DNA of 64,000 nucleotides from Chitinophaga pinensis (GTDB lineage Bacteria > Bacteroidota > Bacteroidia > NS11-12g > UBA955), in the NCBI GenBank assembly GCA_945890895.1, contig CAMDDG010000006.1, forward strand, positions 1 to 64,000, given 5' to 3'. Shown piece after piece: positions 8,593-18,050 of the stretch; positions within the stretch are counted from its first letter, which is position 1; each line of letters starts with the position of its first letter. Below the pieces are notes generated by a model. The model made no database searches, was not told where the DNA came from, and saw only the letters and a program-made list of their open reading frames with translations. The position numbers and the translations under genes were made by a program.

Positions 8593-9792
8593 TTAATCAA
8601 AAATCCATTGATTCAATGTTTCTACTATCAAATGTGCAATATCCGATTTCGAGGCAATCTCAGATTCTTTTTGCCTTCCATCTTTATGGATAATGTGAAT
8701 TTTATTGGTGGGCGTTTTGAATCCGCTGTGTTCGGAAACAAGATTTAAAATCACGGCATCCAACTGTTTTTTTTCTAATTTTTCAACAGCATTTTGTAAG
8801 CCGTTATTGGTTTCGAGTGCAAATCCAACGGTTTTTTGATGAGGCTGCTTAGACAATGAAAGTGACTTCAAAATGTCCATGTTCTTCACCAAATTCAGCG
8901 TTAAATGTTCTTCAGATTTTTTTATTTTTTCGGGGGATGTCTGTTCAACTCGATAATCAGCAACCGCGGCAGACATGATCAACATATCACTACCAATAAA
9001 TGCGTTTTGGGTTTTTTCAAACATTTCTTGAGCTGAAATTACCCGAGTTGTTTTTATATGACTTGGAATTTCTAAATGAGATGGACCCATAATTAAATGG
9101 ACCTCGGCTCCCCAATCAGAAAGTACATGTGCAATTTCTAAACCCATTTGACCCGTAGAATGATTTCCAATAAATCGTACCGGGTCAATGGCCTCATACG
9201 TGGGACCTGCGGTTACTACCACCTTTTTACCGATAAATTGAGAGTTTTTTGGAGTAAAATGATCTTTCAGTACCGTAAATATGGTTTCTGGTTCTGCCAT
9301 TCTACCTTTCCCAGATAATCCTGAAGCTAAGGGACCATTTTCTGCATCGATGATGGAAACTCCGCGTTCGATTAATGTTTTTAGATTCGTTTGAACAGAC
9401 TCCTGCTGAAACATATCCAAATCCATTGCCGGTGCAATCCAAACAGGACAGCGAGCTGATAGGTAAGTAGTTAGTAGGAGATTATCGCATTGTCCGGATA
9501 CCATTTTAGCGATGGTATTAGAACCACAAGGTGCAATAACGAGGGCATCGGCCCAAAGTCCAAGTTGCACATGATGATTCCATTGTCCAGATTCTGGATC
9601 GAAGAAATCAACCAGGGTAGGTTCTTCGGATAAAACTGAAAGTGTTTGTTGTGTAACGAATTGAAGTGCGGCGGGAGTACAAATAACTTTTACGTTTGCT
9701 TTTTGAAGTTTAAGCAAACGGACTAACAGGGGTATTTTGTATGCCGCAATACCCCCGGTAATTCCGATTAATATGTTTTTATTTTGAAGCAT
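8593..9792 (-). CDS. coaBC: Bifunctional phosphopantothenoylcysteine decarboxylase / phosphopantothenate-cysteine ligase
   Basis: 399 residues. The CoaC flavoprotein half (1-180) starts ILIGITGGIAAYK and has the HVQLGLW histidine block, VIAPCGSNTIAKM and APAMDLDM. The CoaB half has VVVTAGPTYEAIDPVRFIGN, STGQMG, SAAVADYR and the Lys-containing LVKNMDIL. The two activities turn 4'-phosphopantothenate plus cysteine into 4'-phosphopantetheine on the way to coenzyme A. The start overlaps the end of the omega-like gene by 14 bases. One exact TTTTCGGGGGATGT lies inside it (8927-8940), read on the antisense strand and coding SPEK. Confidence 0.97.
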   Translation of the reverse strand: MLQNKNILIGITGGIAAYKIPLLVRLLKLQKANVKVICTPAALQFVTQQTLSVLSEEPTLVDFFDPESGQWNHHVQLGLWADALVIAPCGSNTIAKMVSGQCDNLLLTTYLSARCPVWIAPAMDLDMFQQESVQTNLKTLIERGVSIIDAENGPLASGLSGKGRMAEPETIFTVLKDHFTPKNSQFIGKKVVVTAGPTYEAIDPVRFIGNHSTGQMGLEIAHVLSDWGAEVHLIMGPSHLEIPSHIKTTRVISAQEMFEKTQNAFIGSDMLIMSAAVADYRVEQTSPEKIKKSEEHLTLNLVKNMDILKSLSLSKQPHQKTVGFALETNNGLQNAVEKLEKKQLDAVILNLVSEHSGFKTPTNKIHIIHKDGRQKESEIASKSDIAHLIVETLNQWIFD

Positions 9793-10105
9793 TGTCCGAA
9801 TCGGGCAATCTCCAGTAGGTTTTGTTTTCGATGAACTCTTGAGTAGCCAAAATAGTTGGTTTAGGCATTCTCTCGTACATCAATGAAATCTCAATTTGCT
9901 CGCGATTTTCTTGAATTTCTTCTAAATTATCGCTGTCGTGAGCAAATGGTTCTAAACGATTTTTAAGTTCTTCCTTTTGCTTCTCTGCGATTTGGTCTGC
10001 ACGACGAGAAATGATAGAAGTAGTAAGATACACATTATGTGTTTCGTGTTCCATCAAACGTAAATCGCGGGTTTCTGCGTTGGTTTTACTTTTAATATGA
10101 CTCAT
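9779..10105 (-). CDS. rpoZ: RNA polymerase omega-like (Rpb6-domain) subunit
   Basis: 108 residues, cytosolic, acidic. The omega/Rpb6 core is visible at NVYLTTSIISRRADQIA (24-40), matching the YEAVVVASKRARQI-type helix of omega, followed by EISLMYERMPKPTILATQEF. In Bacteroidota this diverged omega is encoded between bamD and coaBC, exactly this context. It overlaps bamD by a few bases upstream (start 10105, bamD stop at 10102) and coaBC by 14 downstream. Family role: assembly and stability of the RNA polymerase beta' subunit. The symbol rests on synteny plus the short motif. Confidence 0.78.
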   Translation of the reverse strand: MSHIKSKTNAETRDLRLMEHETHNVYLTTSIISRRADQIAEKQKEELKNRLEPFAHDSDNLEEIQENREQIEISLMYERMPKPTILATQEFIENKTYWRLPDSDNASK

Positions 10106-10911
10106 AGGATTTCTTTTAATTTTTTAATTTCGGTTTCACTGTTGGTTTTAAGTTCAAGGGCTTCAGCATAGTGTTTGCTTGTAGCATCGTTGTTGTAGCG
10201 ATAATCATCGAACAAAATAAGTACTTCTTCCAATCGAGCAATTCGCTTGGATTCAATGCTTTTCATGGCATATTGATACTGCGCTTTAACGGCCAGAAAT
10301 TCCAATTCTTCTCTTTGGGGAATATCCGGGTACAATTTAATGGTGGTTTTAGTAGCTGTAACCGTGGATTTGAATTCACCCATTTTATAGTACTGTATGG
10401 CAATTTCGTATTCTTTCTTTTGCAGTTTACCCCGCATTTCGTCAATCAATGCATTGCATTTTTCCGTGTATTCAGAGTCGGGATAATAATTAACAAAAGT
10501 TTGCATGGCTTCCATAACATTGCGCGTATCGGATTGATCCAAATCATGATCTCCAATCAACATGTAATCACAATAAATGGCCATGTATGAGCATTCAATA
10601 ACCCGATCGTTATTGGTAAAATTATCGGTGTAGTCTTTAAAAAACAAGGAAGCGTAAGAGTAATCCTTTAAATGATAATAACTCATTGCAATATGATAGT
10701 ACACGTTTTCAAGACTATCGGTGCGGCGGTAAATGTCGCGCAATTGCTCAAATAATTGCACGGCACGCGAGTAATCTTTCTCTTTGTACTTCTTCATGGC
10801 CATGGTGTATTTTGCCGAACTGTCTTTCGACTTATACACTTTATGGTATTCCCCGCAGGAAACCATCCCCAGAAAGAAAAACAATACTACGAAGACTCGA
10901 TTTATACGCAT
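10102..10911 (-). CDS. bamD: BamD, outer membrane protein assembly lipoprotein
   Basis: 269 residues from ATG 10911; an upstream in-frame TTG at 10920 is unlikely because it would leave almost no leader behind the promoter element at 10929-10936. Signal sequence VFVVLFFFLGMVSC ends in a lipobox with Cys19, so it is a lipoprotein. The body is TPR-like helices of the YfiO/BamD family (AMKKYKEKDYSRAVQLFEQL, FYHLKDYSYASLFFKDY-type repeats, YYPDSEYTEKC). Role: partner of BamA in inserting beta-barrel proteins. First gene of the minus-strand operon that continues through coaBC, DUF4835 and the aro genes. Confidence 0.93.
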   Translation of the reverse strand: MRINRVFVVLFFFLGMVSCGEYHKVYKSKDSSAKYTMAMKKYKEKDYSRAVQLFEQLRDIYRRTDSLENVYYHIAMSYYHLKDYSYASLFFKDYTDNFTNNDRVIECSYMAIYCDYMLIGDHDLDQSDTRNVMEAMQTFVNYYPDSEYTEKCNALIDEMRGKLQKKEYEIAIQYYKMGEFKSTVTATKTTIKLYPDIPQREELEFLAVKAQYQYAMKSIESKRIARLEEVLILFDDYRYNNDATSKHYAEALELKTNSETEIKKLKEIL

Positions 10912-10928
10912 TTTATGCAATTAACCCG

Positions 10929-10936
10929 CAAATATA
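10929..10936 (-). promoter_or_regulatory. -7 element TATATTTG for the bamD operon
   Basis: Minus-strand TATATTTG fits the Bacteroidota TAnnTTTG consensus, with its 3' G 17 bases before the ATG at 10911. It faces the transketolase promoter 57 bases away. Confidence 0.6.
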
Positions 10937-10993
10937 ACGAAATATAAGGTAATTATCGAGACGTATTTAGTGAATTATTCATAATTTTCGACG

Positions 10994-11001
10994 TAAATTT
11001 G
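10994..11001 (+). promoter_or_regulatory. -7 element TAAATTTG immediately upstream of transketolase
   Basis: TAAATTTG matches TAnnTTTG. Only seven bases separate it from the ATG at 11009, so transcription from it would give a leader of at most about three bases. Confidence 0.55.
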
Positions 11002-11008
11002 TGGCTTT

Positions 11009-11857
11009 ATGAGCAATTTATCCAATCTACCAGAAATCGCTACACAGATTCGCCGCGATATTCTTCGAATGGTACACGCCGTAAACAGTGGTCACCCCGG
11101 TGGTTCTTTGGGCTGCGCTGATTACTTAACAGCATTGTATTTTCACTACATGAAACACAATCCTGAGGCGTTTGAAATTTCCGGAAACGAACAAGATATT
11201 TTTGTATTAAGTAACGGTCATATTTCGCCTGTTTACTATTCGGCGTTAGCTCGTAGTGGCTATTTCCCCGTGTCAGAATTGGCAACCTTCCGCAAATTAA
11301 ATACTCGTTTACAAGGACATCCAACTACGCATGAAGGTTTGCCTGGTGTGCGAGTGGCTACCGGTTCTTTGGGACAAGGATTAAGCGTTGCAGTGGGTTT
11401 TGCACTTCAAAAAAAGTTGGATAACGATTCTTCTACAGTTTGGACTTTAACCGGTGATGGAGAATTGCAGGAAGGTCAGATTTGGGAAGCCGTGATGTTC
11501 GCTGCTCATCGAAAGGTCGATAATCTAATCGTGGCGGTTGATTTCAACCAAAAACAAATCGACGGTACTACGGGCGATGTTATGGGTATTACCGAACTTA
11601 GTAGCAAATTCCAAGCTTTTGGCTGGACGGTTTTAGAAATGGATGGAAATGATTGGGATAATATTCATCAGGTAATTCCTCAAGCCCAATCGCAATTAGG
11701 ACAAGGTAAACCGATCGTTATTATCATGAAAACCGAAATGGGTCAAGGTGTTGACTTTATGATGGGCACCCATGCTTGGCATGGAAAAGCGCCTAACGAT
11801 GAACAATTAGAAAAAGCATTGAATCAATTGCCGGTAACTACTTTGGGTGATTATTAA
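11009..11857 (+). CDS. Transketolase, N-terminal (thiamine-diphosphate) subunit
   Basis: 282 residues, the usual size of the stand-alone N-half. The thiamine-diphosphate site is visible as GDGELQEGQIWEA followed after about 25 residues by DFNQKQIDG; SGHPGGSLG near residue 28 and the histidines of HPTTHEGLPGV and GTHAWHGKAP are also conserved. Reaction: transfer of two-carbon ketol units between sugar phosphates in the pentose phosphate pathway, together with the C-subunit. In many Bacteroidota the two halves are adjacent genes; here the C-half starts 1.7 kb downstream, after a von Willebrand gene. The protein is complete, ending in a normal stop, so this is not a broken full-length gene. Confidence 0.94.
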   Translation: MSNLSNLPEIATQIRRDILRMVHAVNSGHPGGSLGCADYLTALYFHYMKHNPEAFEISGNEQDIFVLSNGHISPVYYSALARSGYFPVSELATFRKLNTRLQGHPTTHEGLPGVRVATGSLGQGLSVAVGFALQKKLDNDSSTVWTLTGDGELQEGQIWEAVMFAAHRKVDNLIVAVDFNQKQIDGTTGDVMGITELSSKFQAFGWTVLEMDGNDWDNIHQVIPQAQSQLGQGKPIVIIMKTEMGQGVDFMMGTHAWHGKAPNDEQLEKALNQLPVTTLGDY

Positions 11858-11929
11858 TGCCTAAAGCCAATCCGGTTAATCATTGAATTAAACCAATAAT
11901 CAGTCCTGTTTTGCGTTAAATAATTGACT

Positions 11930-13348
11930 ATGAAAAAATCCATCAGATTGATTCTCACTTTTTTGGTTTTCGGGGGATATTTTTTCACCTCGCAAGCCCA
12001 AATGGTCAATGCATTTAAAGGGCGCAAAACACGCATACTGTTTTTGCTGGATGCCAGCGGAAGTATGTTGGCTCAAATGGATCAATCCAATCGCTGGTCG
12101 GTTGCAGTAACCTTTATTTCGAATATGGTGGATAGCTTAAGAGCAGTTTCCGATGTTGAAGTGGGTTTACGGGTGTTTGGGCATACACAACCCAACGATA
12201 AGCGCGATTGTCATGATACCAAATTGGAGGTTCCATTTTCAGCATTCAACCACAAAGAATTCCAAAAACGCATAAAACAGATCAAACCTCTTGGCTATAC
12301 GTCGATAACACAATCATTGTTAGCTACAGAGAATGATTTCCCCCAGGATAAAACAGCCAGAAACATCATCATTATCATTACCGATGGGGTGGAAGAATGT
12401 AACGGAGATCCATGTCAAGTAAGCGAGCTATTACAGCGCAAAGGAATAATTTTAAAACCATTCATTGTAGGTATGGGAACGGACAGTGAAGCTTTCAGAA
12501 AGCAATATCTTTGTGCCGGAAAATATTACAACGCCGAAACTGCTTCCGAATTCAATAAAATTATGGGTGTTATTGTGAATCAGTCACTGAACAATACTTC
12601 CGTTCAATTTAATTTGTTGGATGAAGCCGGAATGCCCCGCGAAAGCGATATTCCCATTACGTTATTTGATGCAGATAATGGGCAAATGGTGGAACATTTT
12701 GTACATACAATGAATGGTAAAGGAATTCCCGATACGCTCTATCTTGATCCTTTACGAAAATACAATATGTTGGTGCATACCTTGCCACCGTTGAGTAAAA
12801 ATAACATTGAAATTATTCCTGGAATACACAATACAGTGGCCCTTCCTACACCTCGTGGGGATCTTCAATTGAAAATTGGAGGAATAACATCCTATCGTTC
12901 TTTGGGTGCTGTAGTGATTCCATCGCCGGGATACAAGGCCCCAAACGGTGAATCGATCGATCCAAACATCATCAATCACCAGTTATTTAATTCATCTAAA
13001 AAATACATTACCGGTAGCTACGACGTGGAAATTTTGTCTACCCCAAGAATTCGATTTAATGGTGTAACAATCCGACAAAATAAGACAACCACGTTAGAGA
13101 TTCCTTCACCTGGAATGTTGCAACTATCCTTATCTCGGGATATTGCAGGAGCGGTATTTGTTAAAAGGGAAAACCAAAAATTGGAATGGGTCATGGATTT
13201 ACCTTTGGGTTCAGGAAAGCACAATTTAGTGATGCAACCCGGTGTATATCAAGTAATTTACCGTCCTAAAAGCGAAACAAGAACACTGTATACAAAAAAT
13301 AAAGAATTTAAAATAACCACGGGAACCAATACAATGCTTACGTTATAG
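11930..13348 (+). CDS. Secreted von Willebrand factor A domain protein
   Basis: 472 residues from ATG 11930 (a TTG six bases earlier is in frame but less likely). Signal peptide MKKSIRLILTFLVFGGYFFTSQAQ. The vWA domain spans about 30-205, with the metal-ion site DASGS (41-45), a later Thr in the LGYTSITQS block, and TDGVEEC. The C-terminal half (about 215-470) looks like beta-rich repeats (LLDEAGMPRESDIPITLFD, GDLQLKI) of unknown class. Such proteins are often periplasmic or surface adhesion/scaffold factors; no partner is visible. It sits between the two transketolase halves. A TTTTCGGGGGATAT copy of the recurrent word (11967-11980) codes VFGGY in the signal peptide. Confidence 0.85.
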   Translation: MKKSIRLILTFLVFGGYFFTSQAQMVNAFKGRKTRILFLLDASGSMLAQMDQSNRWSVAVTFISNMVDSLRAVSDVEVGLRVFGHTQPNDKRDCHDTKLEVPFSAFNHKEFQKRIKQIKPLGYTSITQSLLATENDFPQDKTARNIIIIITDGVEECNGDPCQVSELLQRKGIILKPFIVGMGTDSEAFRKQYLCAGKYYNAETASEFNKIMGVIVNQSLNNTSVQFNLLDEAGMPRESDIPITLFDADNGQMVEHFVHTMNGKGIPDTLYLDPLRKYNMLVHTLPPLSKNNIEIIPGIHNTVALPTPRGDLQLKIGGITSYRSLGAVVIPSPGYKAPNGESIDPNIINHQLFNSSKKYITGSYDVEILSTPRIRFNGVTIRQNKTTTLEIPSPGMLQLSLSRDIAGAVFVKRENQKLEWVMDLPLGSGKHNLVMQPGVYQVIYRPKSETRTLYTKNKEFKITTGTNTMLTL

Positions 13349-13400
13349 TTGTAACTGCATGCAGCAGATTATTCTAGTTTAATACCAAACGGAATTAAAA

Positions 13401-13432
13401 TTAAACGTAAAAAAATTCAATTTTACGTTTAA
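13401..13432. repeat. Perfect 12-bp inverted repeat, 8-base loop
   Basis: TTAAACGTAAAA (13401-13412) and TTTTACGTTTAA (13421-13432) are exact reverse complements. The stem has only two G:C pairs and no T-run follows, so a strong terminator is unlikely; a protein-binding site ahead of the transketolase C gene is the alternative. The 203-base gap holds no gene. Confidence 0.55.
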
Positions 13433-13551
13433 ATGGATTTCATTGAAAGCGTTAAAACTGGAAATCAGTTAGTGTATTAAAACAATTAAAATCGAAGCGT
13501 AAAGATCATTTTTTTGGTAACCCCACTTGAATAAAGAAACTGAAAATATTT

Positions 13552-14511
13552 ATGAAATCTTTTGAAATATTAGGCAACAAAGACACGCGCAGCGGATTTG
13601 GCGCGGGATTACTCGAAGCAGGCAAAAACAATCCCAATGTAGTGGCTTTGTGTGCAGATCTAACAGGATCATTAATGATGAATGATTTTCAGGATCAATT
13701 TCCTGAGCGATTTTTTCAAGCTGGAATTGCTGAAGCAAATATGATGGGTGTTGCTGCAGGTCTGGCTTTGGGAGGTAAAATTCCATTTACAGGTACTTTT
13801 GCTAATTTCTCAACCGGTCGGGTGTACGATCAAATTCGTCAGAGCATTGCTTATTCCGATTCTAATGTTAAAATTTGTGCTTCACACGCGGGATTAACCT
13901 TAGGAGAAGATGGTGCTACTCACCAAATTTTAGAAGATTTAGGTTTGATGAAAATGTTGCCAAATATGGTTGTAATTAACCCTTGTGATTACAATCAAAC
14001 CAAGGCTGCAACTATAGCAATTGCCAATCATCATGGACCTGTGTACTTACGTTTTGGACGTCCAAAATGGCCTGTATTTATTTCGGAAGATACCCCATTT
14101 GTTATTGGAAAAGCATTGATGTTGAGTGAGGGTGCTGATGTGAGTATTTTTGCTACGGGTCATATGGTATGGAAAGCTATAGAAGCGGGTCATATCTTAG
14201 CAGAAAAAGGAATTTCAGCTGAAGTAATAAACATACATACGATTAAACCTTTAGATGATGACGCTGTTTTAGCATCTGTTTTGAAAACACGTTGCGCAGT
14301 TACAGCAGAAGAACATCAAATGAACGGTGGTTTGGGTGATTCAATAGCTCAATTATTGTCGAGAAAACAACCTACACCATTAGAGATGGTTGCAGTTAAC
14401 GATTCATTTGGTGAAAGTGGAAAGCCAGAAGAATTGTTGGTAAAATATGGTTTAGATACCGTGAATATTGTTGAAGCAGCGGAAAAAGCCATTGCAAGAA
14501 AAAACGGTTAA
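13552..14511 (+). CDS. Transketolase, C-terminal subunit
   Basis: 319 residues. Pyrimidine-binding and C-terminal transketolase domains are recognisable: [21 protein letters not shown] (the Glu that activates thiamine diphosphate), [22 protein letters not shown] and the final [17 protein letters not shown]. It completes the enzyme begun by the gene at 11009. The start ATG 13552 has an AT-rich upstream region without a clear TAnnTTTG. A strong hairpin follows at 14547-14581. No oddity in the sequence; the separation from its partner is the unusual feature. Confidence 0.94.
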   Translation: MKSFEILGNKDTRSGFGAGLLEAGKNNPNVVALCADLTGSLMMNDFQDQFPERFFQAGIAEANMMGVAAGLALGGKIPFTGTFANFSTGRVYDQIRQSIAYSDSNVKICASHAGLTLGEDGATHQILEDLGLMKMLPNMVVINPCDYNQTKAATIAIANHHGPVYLRFGRPKWPVFISEDTPFVIGKALMLSEGADVSIFATGHMVWKAIEAGHILAEKGISAEVINIHTIKPLDDDAVLASVLKTRCAVTAEEHQMNGGLGDSIAQLLSRKQPTPLEMVAVNDSFGESGKPEELLVKYGLDTVNIVEAAEKAIARKNG

Positions 14512-14546
14512 TCTTTAGAGGGTAATTGCCCCATAAAATTTAAAAT

Positions 14547-14581
14547 TAACCTCAGCGGTTCTGAAACAACTGCTGAGGTTA
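14547..14581 (+). terminator. Hairpin after the transketolase C gene
   Basis: TAACCTCAGC and GCTGAGGTTA pair exactly, and the stem extends inwards by GGTT/AACT (one G:U), giving 14 pairs with a 7-base loop. It lies between the stop at 14511 and the mfd start at 14597. The T-run behind it is poor, so termination strength is uncertain. Confidence 0.65.
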
Positions 14582-14596
14582 TGTGTTTATAGTGGA

Positions 14597-17500
14597 ATGA
14601 ATACGAAGGAAATACTTTCCCGGGTAGAGAAGTCAGAACCGGTTGTTGAACTCTTGGGATTTTTGCAATCTCAGCAACCCGTATATGTTCAAGGGATATG
14701 TGGATCCGGAGGAGCGTTGATTTCTGCGGTTACTTTCGCAAATAATCAACAACCTCAATTAATAGTTCTTCCCAACAAAGAAGAAGCTCAGTACTTCAAA
14801 AGTGATTTAGAAAATCTTTTAACGGGTCAGAGCATCTATTTTCTGCCCGATTCGTTTATCAAGTCGTTTCAATCCAACCGCGAAAATGCGATGGGGGTTC
14901 AAGAACGCATCGAAACACTCAACATGCTTCGAAAGAATCCTCGTCGAATAGTTGTTACCTATTTAGAAGCCATTACCGAGCTGGTAGTTCAAAAAACAGC
15001 CCTTGAAAGCAATTCATTTGATATTGCAACGGGTCAAAATTTGGATGTCGAGTTTTTATCTGAATTCTTATACGAAAATGGGTTTGAACGCGAAGATTTT
15101 GTTTTTGAACCGGGACAGTTTTCAGTTCGAGGAGGAATCATCGATTTATTTTCTTTCGCCCACGAATATCCATTTCGGGTGGAATTGGATGGAGATATCA
15201 TTGAGAGTATTCGTGCATTCGACGTAAATACCCAGCTTTCCATTAAAGAAATGGCCCATTTTACTTTGGTTCCCAAATTAGCTGGACAAAAGGAAATGGA
15301 AGAAAAATCCACCGTTTTTAGTTACTTCCCCGAAGACACTTTATTGTTTTCGGTGGATTTAAATCTGCAATTAGAAAAGTTAGCAAAAGCATGGGAAAAA
15401 TCCTTGCAAGATTTTCAAACTGCAACGGATAACCGCAGCGATAACATCCCCAAACATCCCAAAGAACTATGGATGAGTCCCAAACAATGGATGAATGAGG
15501 TAACTCGTTTCAAACAAATCTTTTTGGGGGGTGAACGTCCATTGGATAAACATCATACCGTTGGATTCAAACAAGAGCCTCAGCCCTTATTTAAGCGTAA
15601 TATGGATATGCTTAAACAATGGTTACGCGACAATCTAAAACTCGGCTACAACACATTGGTTTTCAGTGATAACAGTCGACAAATCGAGCGTTTGATGGTA
15701 CTGATGAAAGAGGATCAGTTGGAGGAAGCGTTTTCACCGGTTTATGTAGGACTTTCATCGGGTTTTGTTGATAAAGATGTTCGTTTAGCATTAGTAACCG
15801 AACATCAATTGTTTGATAAATACTATAAGCCCAAAGGTCGTCAGGTGTATTCGGGGAGTACATCGCTCACGCTTCGCGAATTACGAAATCTAAAACCGGG
15901 CGATTATGTAACGCACATAGATCATGGGATTGGTCGTTTTGCAGGGTTGGAGAAGATGGAAATGAACAGTGTAATGCAAGAAGTGCTTCGCTTAGTTTAT
16001 CGCGACAATGATTTATTGTATGTTTCGGTAAACAGCTTACATAAAATTTCTAAATACACAGGCAAAGATGGTACAGCTCCAACCATGCATAAATTGGGCA
16101 GTCCTGCTTGGGATAAGCAGAAGAAAAATACGAAACGCAAAGTAAAAGATATTGCTCGTGAGTTGATTCAACTTTATGCTAAACGGAAGCAGGAAAAAGG
16201 ATTTGCGTTTTCACCCGATTCATACTTACAAACGGAATTAGAAGCCAGTTTTTTTTACGAAGACACTCCCGATCAAGGCAAAGCCATTGAACAAGTAAAA
16301 CGGGATATGGAAGGCGAACAGCCCATGGATCGTTTGGTCTGTGGGGATGTGGGATTTGGAAAAACAGAAGTAGCCATACGTGCTGCTTTTAAGTCTGTTT
16401 GCGACAGTAAACAAGTGGCTGTTTTGGTACCTACCACCATTCTCGCACAACAACATTATCGTACGTTTTCAAAACGATTTGCGGGTTTCCCCGTAAAAGT
16501 AGATTATTTGAACCGTTTTAAGTCCCCAAAAGAACAAAAAGCGGTCATTGAAAAATTGGCCAAAGGTCAAGTGGATATAGTTATCGGAACCCATCGATTA
16601 ATCAGTTCTGACATTAAATTCAAGGATTTGGGTTTATTGATCATTGATGAAGAGCAAAAATTTGGGGTAGGAGCCAAAGAGAAATTGAAGAATATACGCG
16701 TAAATGTTGATACGCTTACGTTAACTGCAACTCCCATTCCTCGAACACTGCATTTTAGTTTGATGGGTGCACGAGATTTAAGTGTTATCAATACTCCGCC
16801 ACCCAATCGTCAGCCGGTTCATACGGAATTAGCTACTTTTAGTCGTGAAATTTTAGGGAAAGCTGTTTTCGATGAAATTAATCGCGGTGGACAGGTTTTT
16901 GTGGTTCATACCCGAATCAAAGATATTTTTGAATTGGCATCGATTATCACGGCCGAAGTTCCTGAAGCCAAAGTTTGTGTAGCGCATGGACAAATGGAAG
17001 GACATCAACTGGAAGACGTGATGGTTCGATTTATTGAAGGCGAATACGATGTTTTGGTGGCAACCAGTATCATTGAAAGTGGATTGGATATTCCCAATGC
17101 CAACACCATTATTGTAAACAATGCACATTTGTTTGGCTTATCGGATTTGCACCAAATGCGCGGAAGGGTAGGACGTTCAAATATAAAGGCGTATTGTTAT
17201 TTATTGTCGCCTCCGTTGTCCAATCTGCCCGAAGATTCGCGTAAACGCTTGCGCACCTTGGAGGAGTACAGTGATTTGGGATCGGGATTTCAGGTGGCAA
17301 TGCGCGATTTGGATATTCGGGGTGCTGGTAATTTACTAGGTGCAGAGCAAAGCGGTTTTATAGCAGATATGGGATTTGATATGTACCATAAAATCTTAGA
17401 TGAAGCCGTACAAGAATTGAAACAAGAAGAATTCGCTGATTTGTATTCAGAAGAGCAAACCGATGTGAAAATTGAAAGTCGTGATTGTCAAGTAGATACC

Positions 17501-17965
17501 TATTATGAAATATTGATTCCTTCCGATTACGTAGTTCAAACCTCGGAAAGAATCAGCTTATACAGCGAACTGTCGAATATAAACACGGAATTGGGATTGC
17601 AGAATTTTGTTTCGGAGTTGAAAGACCGATTTGGTCGTCCGCCCGATGCCGTACTATCTTTGGTTGATTCGGTTCGATTGAAATGGGCTGCCAAAGAATT
17701 GGGTTTAGAAAAGGTATCTTTACTTCCTACTAAATTGAAGTGTTTTTTTCCGGGGGATGCAAGCGCGGCCGTATATCAAAGCGAAGCGTTTAGTTTATTG
17801 ATCGCCATGTTGGCACAGAATTCACAAAAATACAACGCAAAGCAAACCGATAAGGCGTTCATCGTTGAAGTTCGTGGAATTACCGATGTGTTTCAGGCCT
17901 TGTATGAATTGAACCATTGGAAAACAGTAATTTTGCCAAGTAGTCTAAATCGCGTTGCTTTGTAA
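14597..17965 (+). CDS. mfd: Transcription-repair coupling factor Mfd
   Basis: 1122 residues, typical for Mfd. Domain order: UvrB-like damage-coupling region (about 1-330, with FSVRGGIIDLFSFAHEYPFR), CarD-like RNA polymerase interaction domain (GDYVTHIDHGIGRFAGLE, around 435-500), superfamily 2 translocase with Walker A GDVGFGKTE (about 582-590), DEEQ box (about 681), LTATPIPRTL and the motif VI region QMRGRVGRS, then the C-terminal TRCF domain. It removes RNA polymerase stalled at lesions and recruits UvrA. A CCGGGGGATGC copy of the recurrent word lies near the 3' end (17747-17760), coding FPGDA. Confidence 0.98.
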   Translation: MNTKEILSRVEKSEPVVELLGFLQSQQPVYVQGICGSGGALISAVTFANNQQPQLIVLPNKEEAQYFKSDLENLLTGQSIYFLPDSFIKSFQSNRENAMGVQERIETLNMLRKNPRRIVVTYLEAITELVVQKTALESNSFDIATGQNLDVEFLSEFLYENGFEREDFVFEPGQFSVRGGIIDLFSFAHEYPFRVELDGDIIESIRAFDVNTQLSIKEMAHFTLVPKLAGQKEMEEKSTVFSYFPEDTLLFSVDLNLQLEKLAKAWEKSLQDFQTATDNRSDNIPKHPKELWMSPKQWMNEVTRFKQIFLGGERPLDKHHTVGFKQEPQPLFKRNMDMLKQWLRDNLKLGYNTLVFSDNSRQIERLMVLMKEDQLEEAFSPVYVGLSSGFVDKDVRLALVTEHQLFDKYYKPKGRQVYSGSTSLTLRELRNLKPGDYVTHIDHGIGRFAGLEKMEMNSVMQEVLRLVYRDNDLLYVSVNSLHKISKYTGKDGTAPTMHKLGSPAWDKQKKNTKRKVKDIARELIQLYAKRKQEKGFAFSPDSYLQTELEASFFYEDTPDQGKAIEQVKRDMEGEQPMDRLVCGDVGFGKTEVAIRAAFKSVCDSKQVAVLVPTTILAQQHYRTFSKRFAGFPVKVDYLNRFKSPKEQKAVIEKLAKGQVDIVIGTHRLISSDIKFKDLGLLIIDEEQKFGVGAKEKLKNIRVNVDTLTLTATPIPRTLHFSLMGARDLSVINTPPPNRQPVHTELATFSREILGKAVFDEINRGGQVFVVHTRIKDIFELASIITAEVPEAKVCVAHGQMEGHQLEDVMVRFIEGEYDVLVATSIIESGLDIPNANTIIVNNAHLFGLSDLHQMRGRVGRSNIKAYCYLLSPPLSNLPEDSRKRLRTLEEYSDLGSGFQVAMRDLDIRGAGNLLGAEQSGFIADMGFDMYHKILDEAVQELKQEEFADLYSEEQTDVKIESRDCQVDTYYEILIPSDYVVQTSERISLYSELSNINTELGLQNFVSELKDRFGRPPDAVLSLVDSVRLKWAAKELGLEKVSLLPTKLKCFFPGDASAAVYQSEAFSLLIAMLAQNSQKYNAKQTDKAFIVEVRGITDVFQALYELNHWKTVILPSSLNRVAL

Positions 17966-18050
17966 TTGTTTTTAATTGGGCTTCATAGGATCAATCCTGC
18001 TAGATGTCCATTTGAAGAATTTACCCAATAAATTGAATTTAATCCGATAA

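Noticed and set aside
11009..14511. Transketolase as one gene broken by a frameshift
   Set aside because: Each half has its own normal start and stop and the correct subunit length; split transketolase is usual in this phylum.
15521..15533. TTTTTGGGGGGTG in mfd as a copy of the recurrent word
   Set aside because: Lacks the CGGGGGAT core (T for C, extra G); counted only as a chance resemblance.
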